A stretch of 64,000 bases of DNA from Gammaproteobacteria bacterium (lineage in GTDB: Bacteria; Pseudomonadota; Gammaproteobacteria; Xanthomonadales; Rhodanobacteraceae): positions 20,806-84,805 of the forward strand of contig SHNG01000107.1 of assembly GCA_004295005.1 (NCBI GenBank). Direction: 5' to 3'. Of this stretch, positions 44,558 through 52,628 are shown in pieces (the stretch's first letter is position 1; every line of letters starts with the position of its first letter). Under the pieces are notes generated by a model. That model searched no databases and was not told the DNA's origin. It saw only the letters and a list, made by a program, of their open reading frames with translations. The translations under genes were made by a program, and so were the position numbers.

Positions 44558-45748
44558 TCACAGGCGATGTCCCTGACTGATGTCTACCAAGGTGCGTGGC
44601 ACGGCCGATGGCGGCACATCGCGCGCCAGCAACATGGCCTGAAAACGTTCGCCCATCTCGCCGGGAAGAGTCAGACGCTTCACCTCTTGCGCAAGCCGGT
44701 AGCAGGCCAGATCGTCGACCTGCGCACTGAGTTGCTCGAATCGATCGGCGATGCCCGTTGCAAACAGGAGCTGCGCTTGCGAGCAATAGCTGGCAACCGC
44801 AAATCCCGCCTGGTTTCCGCCTTCGGCCAGCGCCGTGAAATCAATGAATGCGGTGATGTCCTGCAACCCGGGCAGATGCAAGGGATCGCCATGCGCCCGA
44901 TGCCGGTAGTGGCAGACCAGGGTGCCATCGACACGCTCCGGCAGGTAATACTCCGCGCGCGGATAGCCATAGTCGGTGAACAGGGCCAGGCCACGTTTCA
45001 GGCTGCCGAGTATGGCCTGCATCCAGTACGGCAATTGCGGCAGGATTTCCGAGCGGTAACCGTTGGCAAACCCGACGCCGAGATCCCGTTCGGCATGGCG
45101 TACCGCGCCGCTGACCAGTGCATCGGCAGGACGGTCGCAGAGGCTGAATCCACCCGCCCCATCCGCGATGACGTGCTCCTCGAATACCTCGCCCTCACGC
45201 ATCACGAAGCGGGTGACCGGCAAGGCATCAATCACCTCGTTGGCAAACAGCGCTCCGTGCCAATCCTCCTGCGGCGGGCGATCCAGCCATTCGCAGCGCG
45301 CAAACAGCGCGGCTGGCAATTGCGCCTGCAAGCGCTCGCGCTGGCGCTGGCGCAAATCGGCGCTGGGTTCGAGAATGCGATACCGGTGCGGCACCACGCC
45401 GGCTTCGGCAAAGGCCAGCAGGGCGGCTTCGGCAAACGCGCCGCTGCCGCCGCCCAGTTCGCAGAAATCCGCATCGTCGCCAAGCTCGCGCAGGCAGGGC
45501 ATCAGCGCCGTTGCCACGCATTGGGCAAACAAGGAACCGAGCTCCGGCGCGGTGACGAAATCCCCGGCGGCGCCGAATTTGGTGCGTCCCGCGCTGTAGT
45601 AGCCAAGCCCCGGCGCATACAGGCAGCGCTCCATGAAACGCGAGAACGGCATGGGGCCTGAGCTTGCGATATCCGCATGCAAGAGGCGGGTTAGTTGCTC
45701 GCCATGGGCAAGTTCTTCGGCGCTGGGGGCGGGCAAGGATGGATTCAC
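44558..45748 (-). CDS. Class I SAM-dependent methyltransferase, MidA/NDUFAF7 type
   Basis: 396 residues from GTG 45748. The MidA/DUF185 family: GPMPFSRFMERCLYAPGLGYY at the start, the SAM loop DFCELGGGSGAFAE, and FANEVIDALPVTRF, which is family-specific. Mitochondrial NDUFAF7 methylates an Arg of complex I; bacterial substrates are unknown. The frame stays open another 167 codons upstream, but there it runs antisense to the FolM gene. The folM-like gene is divergent, 64 bp away. Confidence 0.88.
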   Translation of the reverse strand: MNPSLPAPSAEELAHGEQLTRLLHADIASSGPMPFSRFMERCLYAPGLGYYSAGRTKFGAAGDFVTAPELGSLFAQCVATALMPCLRELGDDADFCELGGGSGAFAEAALLAFAEAGVVPHRYRILEPSADLRQRQRERLQAQLPAALFARCEWLDRPPQEDWHGALFANEVIDALPVTRFVMREGEVFEEHVIADGAGGFSLCDRPADALVSGAVRHAERDLGVGFANGYRSEILPQLPYWMQAILGSLKRGLALFTDYGYPRAEYYLPERVDGTLVCHYRHRAHGDPLHLPGLQDITAFIDFTALAEGGNQAGFAVASYCSQAQLLFATGIADRFEQLSAQVDDLACYRLAQEVKRLTLPGEMGERFQAMLLARDVPPSAVPRTLVDISQGHRL

Positions 45749-45812
45749 GGCTGGCTCGATGCGCGAAGTTGCGGCACTCTGCGCAGGATACCGACCTGCA
45801 CGGGGAACACCA

Positions 45813-46562
45813 ATGACGGCACGGACACAGGAGCGACCGGTTGTGCTGGTCACCGGGGCAGCACGTCGCATTGGCGCGGTGATTGCGCAAACCCTGCATG
45901 CGGCCGGCCATGACCTGGCACTGCACTGCCGCAACTCACGCGATGACCTCGACCAGCTGATCGCAAACCTGGAACGGGAACGTCCAGATTCGACCCTTGC
46001 ATTGCAAGCCGATCTGTCCGATCTCACGCAGATACCGTCATTGATCGAGGCCACGACGCAGCGTTTCGGTCGACTCGATGGCCTGGTCAACAATGCCTCT
46101 GACTTTTTCGCCACTGCGTTTGGCGAAGTGGCTTCCGAACAGTGGGACCGCCTGTTTGCTTCCAATGCGCGCGCGCCGTTCTTCCTGGCCCAGGCCGCGG
46201 CACCGCACTTGAAGGAATCCTGCGGAGCCATCGTCAATCTGCTCGACATTTACGCGGAGCGTCCACTTGCCGGATATTCCGTTTACTGCATGGCCAAGGC
46301 GGCGCAAGCGGCAATGACCCATGCCCTTGCCTTGGACCTGGGACCCGAGGTGCGCGTCAATGGAGTTGCGCCCGGTGCGGTGATGTGGCCGGAAACCGAC
46401 AGCGATGCGGTTCATCAAGCAAGGATCGTCGAACGCACGCCACTCAAGCGCACAGGCCGCCCCGAGGAGATTGCCGATTCGGTTCTATGGCTGCTGCGCG
46501 ACGCCCGGTTTGTTACCGGTCAGATCATCCGCGTGGATGGTGGGCGAACGCTGGCGGGGTGA
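45813..46562 (+). CDS. folM: FolM-type pteridine reductase (short-chain dehydrogenase)
   Basis: 249 residues from ATG 45813 (GGGGA upstream). SDR fold with the pteridine-reductase nucleotide motif TGAARRIGAVIA (Arg-Arg in place of the usual Gly pattern), NNASDFFATAFGEV, the catalytic Tyr-x-x-x-Lys as YCMAKAA, and GVAPGAVMWPE, typical of pteridine reductase/FolM. It reduces dihydromonapterin or dihydrofolate with NADPH. Folate genes folB and folK lie 1.2-2 kb downstream on the other strand. The preceding Ser of the SDR triad is replaced (LLDIYAE), as in other FolM proteins. Confidence 0.87.
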   Translation: MTARTQERPVVLVTGAARRIGAVIAQTLHAAGHDLALHCRNSRDDLDQLIANLERERPDSTLALQADLSDLTQIPSLIEATTQRFGRLDGLVNNASDFFATAFGEVASEQWDRLFASNARAPFFLAQAAAPHLKESCGAIVNLLDIYAERPLAGYSVYCMAKAAQAAMTHALALDLGPEVRVNGVAPGAVMWPETDSDAVHQARIVERTPLKRTGRPEEIADSVLWLLRDARFVTGQIIRVDGGRTLAG

Positions 46563-46643
46563 TCGTTCGCGGCTTGGGACGCGAGTTTCGCGGAACTCGT
46601 CTTTCTCTGGCTGGCCGGAGAGGGCGAATGGCGGCAATGTCGC

Positions 46644-46738
46644 GGGATTCGGGATTCGATTCTCAACCACCTCTCCCGCCAGCGGGAGAGGGAGAAAAGC
46701 TCTCCGCTTCCCGATTTCCCAATCTCTATTCCCGAATC
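46644..46738. repeat. GGGATTCGGGA-family inverted repeat
   Basis: GGGATTCGGGATTCGATTCTC on the left and CCCGATTTCCC...ATTCCCGAATCTC on the right flank the perfect hairpin CTCTCCCGC-cag-GCGGGAGAG. It sits between the convergent folM and DUF6159 genes. A short stem CGAGTT-tcgcgg-AACTCG followed by TCTTTCTC at 46582-46607 may end folM transcription. Confidence 0.6.
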
Positions 46739-47584
46739 TCAGCCCTTCACCCGGAACGCGTCGGCGATCACGGCCTTGTCGAATCCCTGGCCGGCGTCGC
46801 CTTCGCTGGCGAATCGGTACAGGGCGGCCGAGTAGACGCCCTGCAAGGCAGCCTGAACCAGGACCAGCAGCAGGAACACCACACCCAGAAGGATCGCCGT
46901 GACATAGAGGAAGGTCCAGTTCTCACTGGAGATGGCCAGAAAAATTGCGCCGAATCCCACCAGGGCCAGCACCAGGGTGAACAAGCCGAACACGATGCCA
47001 ATTCCGCCATTGCCGATCAGGTTTTCGCCCCAGGTTTTCTTGAGCAGCTCGGCGCTGCGCTTGACCGCATCGATGGGGCCGATGTCCTGGCTCACCAGCA
47101 CCGGCACCACCAGGAACGAGGCCACTGTCCAGGCCACGCCGATGAATCCGATCACGAGTCGGCCAATCCATCCCGCGCGTTCCTGCGCGGCACGCAGCAC
47201 CACGCCGACCGTTGCCGATATCACCGCATAGCCGAGAATGGCGGGCAGCTTGGACATCGCGATGCGGAAGCCATCGGCAACCGTGGGATCACCCCCGTCA
47301 AGGCGGATCATGGCCGCTCCAATCAGGGCCGAGTTGAAGAAGATGATGACGAAGTACTGCACTACATAGAACGCGAGCAGGAACAGGTAGAAGCCGATGC
47401 CCGTGCGCTCACCATCAGCACCGCCCAACAATCCCCCGGTGATCGCAGGAATGAAAAACGTTGCAGCAACCAGCATGCAGCTGATTCCCGAGAGCAATGG
47501 AAACACCAGCAGTTTCTTGTCGGAGCGCAACACCGATGCGCTCGCCTTGATCAATGACCAACTGCGGGAGAATTTTTCAAACAT
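46739..47584 (-). CDS. DUF6159-like multi-pass membrane protein
   Basis: 281 residues from ATG 47584. A short N-terminal amphipathic start (MFEKFSRSWSLIKASASVLRSDKKLLVFPLLS) leads into about six hydrophobic helices, with FFNSALIGAAMIRLDGGDPTV and WGENLIGNGGIGIVFGL as polar landmarks. These features fit the DUF6159 family of uncharacterised integral membrane proteins. No catalytic motif is visible and nothing nearby hints at a role. Confidence 0.75.
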   Translation of the reverse strand: MFEKFSRSWSLIKASASVLRSDKKLLVFPLLSGISCMLVAATFFIPAITGGLLGGADGERTGIGFYLFLLAFYVVQYFVIIFFNSALIGAAMIRLDGGDPTVADGFRIAMSKLPAILGYAVISATVGVVLRAAQERAGWIGRLVIGFIGVAWTVASFLVVPVLVSQDIGPIDAVKRSAELLKKTWGENLIGNGGIGIVFGLFTLVLALVGFGAIFLAISSENWTFLYVTAILLGVVFLLLVLVQAALQGVYSAALYRFASEGDAGQGFDKAVIADAFRVKG

Positions 47585-47726
47585 CGTTTTTTCCCTCGAT
47601 CCGAGAACCATTGGGGTGCACGTACGCCAATTATAGCTTTGCCAGTGCCGCGCGCCTGGTGTTGATTGTCACCCGTTGCAGGTGCGCCGAGCCCGACTGA
47701 GCCAAGGCATGCAATGCATCCAAGGG

Positions 47727-48212
47727 TCAATCCAGCCGAATGGTCTTGACCGGTATGCCGAGATCAGGGTGTTCGCGCCACATCTCGCCCAGGGTTTGCG
47801 CGCAGCCGGGCGGTCTCACGTCGGCGGCGATCTCGGCCAGCGGCCCCAGCACGAAGGCATGCTTGAGATCATCACGCGGCACCTTGAGGTGACCGGGGCC
47901 ATCGATCACCTGATCGCCAAACAAGACGATGTCGATGTCCAGGGTTCGGCTCGAGAATCGCGGTACGTCACGTCGGCGGCCATGTGCGTCTTCCAGCGCA
48001 TGCAGCCATCGATCCAGGCGTTCTGCCGCCCAGTCGGTATCCAGGGCAACGGCCAGATTCACGAAAGCCGGCCCTTCAAAGCCGACGGCATCGGTTTGCC
48101 ATGCAGTGGAAACAGCCAGTTCGCCGAACTCGGCGCGCAATTCGGCAAGTGCCGATTTGAGGTTGGCGACTGGCTCCAGATTGGAGCCGAGGCTCAGCCA
48201 GGCGCGGGTCAT
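47727..48212 (-). CDS. folK: 6-hydroxymethyl-7,8-dihydropterin pyrophosphokinase
   Basis: Transfers pyrophosphate from ATP to hydroxymethyldihydropterin in folate synthesis. 161 residues with the typical start AWLSLGSNLEP, FVNLAVALDT and the signature RFSSRTLDIDIVLFGD (Mg-binding Asp residues) followed by VPRDDLKHAFVLGPLAEI. It overlaps folB by 4 bp, so the two enzymes of consecutive steps are made together. Confidence 0.96.
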   Translation of the reverse strand: MTRAWLSLGSNLEPVANLKSALAELRAEFGELAVSTAWQTDAVGFEGPAFVNLAVALDTDWAAERLDRWLHALEDAHGRRRDVPRFSSRTLDIDIVLFGDQVIDGPGHLKVPRDDLKHAFVLGPLAEIAADVRPPGCAQTLGEMWREHPDLGIPVKTIRLD

Positions 48213-48574
48213 GTGCGGGTTGCCGAGCGCTCACGCTCGATCTGCACACCAACGGATTTCGAGCCGCGCACCGCACCCGGCTTGGCCAGGCGCAGACGCA
48301 CATGCCGGACATCGAACTCGTCGAGGATGATGGCCGCGCAGCGTTCCGCCAGGGTTTCCACAAGTTGAAACTCGGACGCTTCGACAAAGGCAATCAGGCG
48401 CTTGGACACAGCCTTGTAGTCGAGCGTGTCCTCGATGCGGTCGGTCGCGGCAGGCCGGGTGTTGTCGAAACGCATTTCGATGTCGAGGGCGACGGTCTGG
48501 CGGATGCGGCGTTCCCAGTCGTAGATGCCGATGACGGTTTCGATGCGCAGGTCTTCGATGAAAACGATATCCAT
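48209..48574 (-). CDS. folB: Dihydroneopterin aldolase
   Basis: Cleaves dihydroneopterin to hydroxymethyldihydropterin. 121 residues: IVFIEDLRIETVIGIYDWERRIRQTVALDIEM is the family start, with the active-site Lys in DYKAVSKRL and the Glu in FQLVETLAERCA. It follows tsaD by 21 bp and overlaps folK, giving a tsaD-folB-folK transcript. Confidence 0.96.
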   Translation of the reverse strand: MDIVFIEDLRIETVIGIYDWERRIRQTVALDIEMRFDNTRPAATDRIEDTLDYKAVSKRLIAFVEASEFQLVETLAERCAAIILDEFDVRHVRLRLAKPGAVRGSKSVGVQIERERSATRT

Positions 48575-48595
48575 GATCTCGTTCGATGGAGGGAT

Positions 48596-49636
48596 TCAAG
48601 CCAGCGCCGGCAGGGATTGCAGATCCCAGCGCGGGAAAACCCGGATCTGCGGGTCGTTGGACTGGCCGGCGTGCAGGCGAATGGCTCCGGCCAACGCAAT
48701 CATGGCGCCATTGTCAGTGCAGAACTCCAGGCGCGGAAAGCGGGAGACGAAACCATCCGCAGCGCCGGCCTCGGCCAATTGGCTGCGCAAGCGCCGATTG
48801 GCACCGACACCACCGGCGACCACAAGGGTGCGCCGCCCAGTCTCAGCCATGGCCCGACGGCACTTGATGGCCAGGGTATCGACGATGGCTTCCTCGAAAT
48901 CCCGCGCTATGGATGCGCGCGTGGCGTCGCTTTGGTCGCTTTCCTGCCAGGCCAGGAGTACCTGGGTCTTGAGGCCGGAAAAACTGAAGTCCAGCCCGGG
49001 CCGGTCGGTCATCGGCCGGCTGAAGCGACGCTGTCCGGGCGTTGCCGTCTCGGCCAGCTTGGCTAGGGCCGGGCCCCCGGGGTAGGGCAAGCCCATGAGC
49101 TTGGCGGTCTTGTCGAAGGCTTCGCCGGCCGCGTCGTCCAGGGTATCGCCCAGGAGTTGGTAGCGACCGACGGCTTCGACATCGATCAACATGGAATGCC
49201 CGCCGGAAACCAGCAACGCCACGAAGGGCGGCTCCAGCGGTTCGGGCTCCAGCATCGGGGCCAGCAGATGGCCTTCCATGTGATGCACGGCGATGGCCGG
49301 AATCTCCAGCGCCCAGGCCAGCGAGCGGGCCGCAGCCGCTCCCACCAGCAAGGCACCGACCAGGCCGGGGCCAGCGGTATAGGCCACGCCACCAAGGTCC
49401 TTGGTGCCCAAACCGGCCTCGGCCAGGGTTTGCCGGATCAGCGGCAACAGCTTGCGCACATGGTCCCGGGAAGCCAGCTCCGGCACCACGCCGCCGTAGT
49501 CGGCATGCAGCCTGATCTGGCTGTATAGCGCATGCGCCAGCAGGCCCCACCCACGGTCGTAGACCGCGACCCCGGTTTCATCGCAGGAGGTCTCGATGCC
49601 CAGCACCGGACCCGGTTTTGCATTGATTGAAGCCAT
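48596..49636 (-). CDS. tsaD: tRNA N6-adenosine threonylcarbamoyltransferase
   Basis: Transfers threonylcarbamoyl to A37 of ANN-decoding tRNAs with TsaB/TsaE. 346 residues from ATG 49636. ASKHA-fold marks are [17 protein letters not shown], the metal-binding [21 protein letters not shown] and [14 protein letters not shown]. The upstream in-frame start at 49702 would overlap the divergent rpsU promoter and is unlikely. It is divergent from rpsU, the conserved arrangement in gammaproteobacteria. Confidence 0.97.
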   Translation of the reverse strand: MASINAKPGPVLGIETSCDETGVAVYDRGWGLLAHALYSQIRLHADYGGVVPELASRDHVRKLLPLIRQTLAEAGLGTKDLGGVAYTAGPGLVGALLVGAAAARSLAWALEIPAIAVHHMEGHLLAPMLEPEPLEPPFVALLVSGGHSMLIDVEAVGRYQLLGDTLDDAAGEAFDKTAKLMGLPYPGGPALAKLAETATPGQRRFSRPMTDRPGLDFSFSGLKTQVLLAWQESDQSDATRASIARDFEEAIVDTLAIKCRRAMAETGRRTLVVAGGVGANRRLRSQLAEAGAADGFVSRFPRLEFCTDNGAMIALAGAIRLHAGQSNDPQIRVFPRWDLQSLPALA

Positions 49637-49646
49637 GAAATAGAAT
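49618..49646 (+). promoter_or_regulatory. Candidate rpsU promoter
   Basis: TTGCAT (49618-49623), 17-nt spacer, TAGAAT (49641-49646), 49 nt before the rpsU start and overlapping the first codons of the divergent tsaD. The -10 is one base from consensus. Confidence 0.55.
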
Positions 49647-49695
49647 GCGCGGCTCGCCCGAGAGCCCGGGTGTCGAGTGTAACAGCGGAGAATCC

Positions 49696-49911
49696 ATGCC
49701 AAGCGTCAAAGTTCGCGAGAACGAACCCTTTGAATTTGCCCTGCGCCGTTTCAAGCGCACCTGCGAAAAGGCCGGTGTACTGGCCGAAGTGCGCAAGCGC
49801 GAGTTTTACGAAAAGCCGACCCAGGAACGCAAGCGCAAGCGTGCGGCTGCGGTCAAGCGCCACCTGCGTCGCGTCGGTCGCGACGTGACCAAGCGTCAAC
49901 GCATGTATTGA
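49696..49911 (+). CDS. rpsU: 30S ribosomal protein S21
   Basis: 71 residues, full length. [28 protein letters not shown] at the start and the basic [21 protein letters not shown] at the end are characteristic. CGGAG precedes the ATG at 49696. It is the first gene of the macromolecular-synthesis order rpsU-yqeY-dnaG. Confidence 0.97.
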   Translation: MPSVKVRENEPFEFALRRFKRTCEKAGVLAEVRKREFYEKPTQERKRKRAAAVKRHLRRVGRDVTKRQRMY

Positions 49912-50007
49912 TCAAGCGCATGCGTGACCGCCTTGGCGAGCCACGCAACTGCGATTGATCGCCGGATCGGCCCCGCGCCGCGCCGGCAACATCCGGGCTG
50001 AAACATT

Positions 50008-50048
50008 CGGCCGGCTCTGCCCACGCAGCGCCGGCCGTTTGTGTTTGT
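50008..50048 (+). terminator. Candidate terminator / attenuator after rpsU
   Basis: Stem CGGCCGGC (50008-50015) / GCCGGCCG (50030-50037), 14-nt loop, followed by TTTGTGTTTGTG. The T-tract is interrupted, so it may be partial, which would lower dnaG expression relative to rpsU as known for this operon in other bacteria. Confidence 0.45.
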
Positions 50049-50078
50049 GGCGCAACGATCTCCATTTCGAGGTGCACG

Positions 50079-50522
50079 ATGTCTCTCAAGCAGCAAATCA
50101 CCGATGACATGAAAGCCGCGATGAAGGCCGGCGAAAAGGAACGCCTGGGCGTGATCCGCCTGATTCTGGCCGCACTCAAGCAGCGCGAAGTCGATGAGCG
50201 CATCGTGCTCGACGATGCCCAGGTCATCGCCATCCTCGAAAAGATGCTCAAGCAGCGCCGCGACTCCATCGAACAATACGGCGCGGCCAATCGTGAGGAT
50301 CTGGCTGCCGTGGAACGCGCCGAGGTCGAAGTCATTCAAGCTTACCTGCCCGCTGCCCTGTCCGATGCCGAAATCGACGACATCATCAATGCCGCCATCA
50401 AATCCTCCGGCGCCAGCAGCGCCAAGGACATGGGCAAGGTGGTCGGTCTGGTGCGCCCGCAAGTCAGCGGCCGCGCCGACATGGGCAAGGTGTCGGGCTT
50501 GATCAAGACGAAGTTGGGGTAG
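50079..50522 (+). CDS. GatB/YqeY domain-containing protein
   Basis: 147 residues. The YqeY helical domain is clear: LKQQITDDMKAAMKAGEKERLGVIRLILAALKQREVD, EIDDIINAAIKSSGASSAKDMGKVVG and VSGRADMGKVSGLIKTKL. It resembles the tRNA-binding tail of the GatB amidotransferase subunit, but its own role is unsettled. Its place between rpsU and dnaG is conserved in many proteobacteria. Confidence 0.93.
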   Translation: MSLKQQITDDMKAAMKAGEKERLGVIRLILAALKQREVDERIVLDDAQVIAILEKMLKQRRDSIEQYGAANREDLAAVERAEVEVIQAYLPAALSDAEIDDIINAAIKSSGASSAKDMGKVVGLVRPQVSGRADMGKVSGLIKTKLG

Positions 50523-50523
50523 A

Positions 50524-50655
50524 GGCCGGGATTCGGGATCCGGCATTGGGGATTCGCAAAAGCCGGTGTACCGTGCCCAAGTTCCCGCAACTTGTCGGCA
50601 AGATGTGAGCTTGTCTTGAACAAATCCCGAATCCCAAATCCCGAATCCCTGATCC
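50524..50655. repeat. GGGATTCGGGA-family inverted repeat before dnaG
   Basis: The left arm near 50528 (GGGATTCGGGATCCGGCATTG) and the right arm near 50625-50655 (AATCCCGAATCCCAAATCCCG) are imperfect reverse complements about 80 nt apart, within the rpsU-yqeY-dnaG transcript. It shows the same design as the 28-bp stem between glyA and nrdR. The right arm ends just before the dnaG ATG. Confidence 0.7.
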
Positions 50656-50658
50656 AGA

Positions 50659-52407
50659 ATGGCCGGCCGCATCCCCGAACGCTTCGTTGATGACCTCCTG
50701 GCGCGCATCGACATTGTCGATGTGATCCAGGAGCGCGTCACCTTGAAGAAGGCCGGACGCGATTGGTCGGCGCGTTGCCCGTTCCATGACGAACGCTCGG
50801 CCTCGTTCACGGTCAGCCCGGCCAAGCAGTTCTACCATTGCTTCGGTTGCGGAGCGCACGGCAGTGCGATCCGTTTCCTGATGGACTACGACCGCCTGGA
50901 GTTTGTCGACGCCATCGAGGAGCTGGCCGCGCGCGCCGGGGTAAAGGTCGAGTACGAGGGAGGAGCGCGGCAGGCGCCGCGTGAAGACGCCGGTGACCTC
51001 TACGACCTGCTGGATTCGGCCGCCGCGTTCTATCGCAAGCAGCTTGGCCTGCACGCCCACGCGCGTGCCTATGTCGAGCGCCGGGAGATTTCACCGGCCA
51101 TGCTGGAACGCTTCAATATCGGCTTTGCCCCGGAGCAGTGGGATGGGCTGAAGTCCGCATTGGGTACCAATACGCAGCGCCTGACCCTGCTCGACAAGGC
51201 GGGCATGTTGGCCAGTGGTGATCGCGGCAACAAGTACGACCGCTTCCGCAACCGCATCATGTTTCCCATCCTGGATCGGCGCGGGCGCACCATTGCCTTC
51301 GGCGGGAGGTTGATCGCCGACACCTCGGCGGGAGACAACAAGACCGAAGGTCCGAAGTATCTGAATTCACCGGAAACCCCGCTGTTCCACAAGGGCCGCG
51401 AATTGTTCGGCCTGTGGCAGGTTCGCGATACGCACCAGAAAATTCCGCGCCTGCTGGTGGTCGAGGGTTACATGGACGTGGTGGCCTTGCATCAATTCGG
51501 CCTGACCCAGGCGGTCGCCACCCTGGGCACCGCGACCACCAGCGACCATGCGGAAATCCTGTTTCGCAATGCGGCCGATGTCTATTTCTGCTTTGATGGC
51601 GATCGCGCGGGAAAACAGGCAGCCTGGCGTGCGGTGGAGTCGGTGCTGCCGCGCATGCGTGACGGCCGTCAGGCCTGGTTCCTGTTCATCCCCGACGGCG
51701 AGGATCCCGACACGCTGATTCGCCAGGAAGGCATCGAAGGCTTCGAGCAGCGTCTCAAGCAGGCCACGCCTTTGAGCGAATTCTTCTTTGCCGAAACCGG
51801 CAAGGATGTGAACCTCGCCAGCATCGACGGCAAGGCGCGCCTGGCGGAACGCGCAAGACCGATGCTTGGGCAAATCCCGGACGGTGCGTTCCGCGACCTC
51901 ATGTTTGCGGAACTGGAACGCCTGAGCGGTGCCAAATCCGCAATTCCGCAAAGCTCTCCCGCGCCCGAGCGTGCGAGTCCCCGCCCTGCCCAGCGCTCGC
52001 TGGTGCGCAGCGCCATCACCCTGCTTGTGCAGAATCCGGCTCTGGCCAGTGAGTTGCAACCGCCCTGGACATTCTCTGAGTTGCGCCAGCCTGGCATCGC
52101 CCTGCTGGTGGAGCTGATCGGCTTGTGCCGGGAGCGTCCTTCCCTGAGCACCGGAAGCCTGCTCGAACACTTTGCCGGGCGCGAGGAGGCCGCTGCCCTC
52201 AACAAGCTGGCCAGAGCCGACCTGCTGGTCGATACCGAATCGGGTCGCAGCGAGTTTCTTGGCGCCATTGCCCAATTGGACGTCCAGACGTCCCAACAGC
52301 GCCTGGACGATCTTATTGCCCGCCAGCTTGCCGGCACGCTTGCCGACCCCGAACGCGACGAACTGCGCCAATTGATGGCCAACAAGCCCGCGCACCGGCG
52401 TCGCTGA
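50659..52407 (+). CDS. dnaG: DNA primase
   Basis: Makes RNA primers for replication. 582 residues. The N-terminal zinc-binding domain is complete (CPFHDERSASFTVSPAKQFYHCFGCGAHG). The catalytic core contains EVEGYMDVVALHQFG-type TOPRIM residues (VVEGYMDVV; CFDGDRAG; DGEDPDTLI). The C-terminal helicase-interaction domain follows a Pro/Ser linker around residue 430. It directly follows a repeat after yqeY. rpoD, the usual next gene, is absent; thrABC follows. Confidence 0.96.
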   Translation: MAGRIPERFVDDLLARIDIVDVIQERVTLKKAGRDWSARCPFHDERSASFTVSPAKQFYHCFGCGAHGSAIRFLMDYDRLEFVDAIEELAARAGVKVEYEGGARQAPREDAGDLYDLLDSAAAFYRKQLGLHAHARAYVERREISPAMLERFNIGFAPEQWDGLKSALGTNTQRLTLLDKAGMLASGDRGNKYDRFRNRIMFPILDRRGRTIAFGGRLIADTSAGDNKTEGPKYLNSPETPLFHKGRELFGLWQVRDTHQKIPRLLVVEGYMDVVALHQFGLTQAVATLGTATTSDHAEILFRNAADVYFCFDGDRAGKQAAWRAVESVLPRMRDGRQAWFLFIPDGEDPDTLIRQEGIEGFEQRLKQATPLSEFFFAETGKDVNLASIDGKARLAERARPMLGQIPDGAFRDLMFAELERLSGAKSAIPQSSPAPERASPRPAQRSLVRSAITLLVQNPALASELQPPWTFSELRQPGIALLVELIGLCRERPSLSTGSLLEHFAGREEAAALNKLARADLLVDTESGRSEFLGAIAQLDVQTSQQRLDDLIARQLAGTLADPERDELRQLMANKPAHRRR

Positions 52408-52430
52408 CCGGGTCTGCGTCAAAATTCGGC

Positions 52431-52459
52431 TTGACAGCGATGGCCTTGATCGATTCCAC
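52431..52459 (+). promoter_or_regulatory. Candidate thr operon promoter
   Basis: A perfect -35 (TTGACA, 52431-52436) lies 30 nt before the leader-peptide ATG; at 17 nt spacing the -10 would be TTCCAC (52454-52459), which is poor. If correct, transcription would start almost at the leader ATG. Confidence 0.4.
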
Positions 52460-52466
52460 TTGCTGC

Positions 52467-52535
52467 ATGTGCACAATGATGATGACTACGACCATGACTA
52501 CGCCCAATCGGGTGCGGTCCGTCGTGCACAGTTGA
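52467..52535 (+). CDS. thrL: Threonine operon leader peptide (ThrL-like), Thr- and Met-rich
   Basis: 22 codons reading MCTMMMTTTMTTPNRVRSVV-His-Ser, with six Thr and five Met in the first twelve. It sits 93 bp before thrA in the position of ThrL, the attenuation leader whose Thr and Ile codons stall ribosomes in E. coli. Here Met replaces Ile. Alternative RNA pairings follow it (next entry). The ATG lacks a clear ribosome-binding site; in-frame ATGs at 52476-52484 could also serve. The composition and location are seen; the regulation is inferred. Confidence 0.75.
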   Translation: MCTMMMTTTMTTPNRVRSVVHS

Positions 52536-52577
52536 TATTCCCTTCAACACGACCCCGCAGCCCGACGAAGCTGCGGG
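52513..52577 (+). promoter_or_regulatory. Attenuator-like alternative hairpins of the thr operon
   Basis: The late hairpin CCCGCAGC (52554-52561) / GCTGCGGG (52570-52577) is perfect over 8 bp. Its 5' arm can instead pair upstream, with TGCGG at 52513-52517. A third stem joins 52521-52535 with 52544-52553 (GTCGT/ACGAC and GTTGA/TCAAC). Leader translation would decide between them. There is no run of U after the late hairpin, so termination may need Rho or the hairpin may act otherwise. Confidence 0.5.
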
Positions 52578-52628
52578 ATGCGTGATTCCCCCAGCCACGA
52601 AGAATGCAGGGCCAACTCCGGAGGCTCA

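Noticed and set aside
45749-46249. N-terminal extension of the MidA-type gene
   Set aside because: The open frame continues 167 codons, but it is antisense to folM and unlike the family; GTG 45748 gives the normal length.
46142-47557. 471-residue plus-strand frame after folM
   Set aside because: Runs antisense to the DUF6159 gene and begins inside folM in another frame; no protein-like motif.
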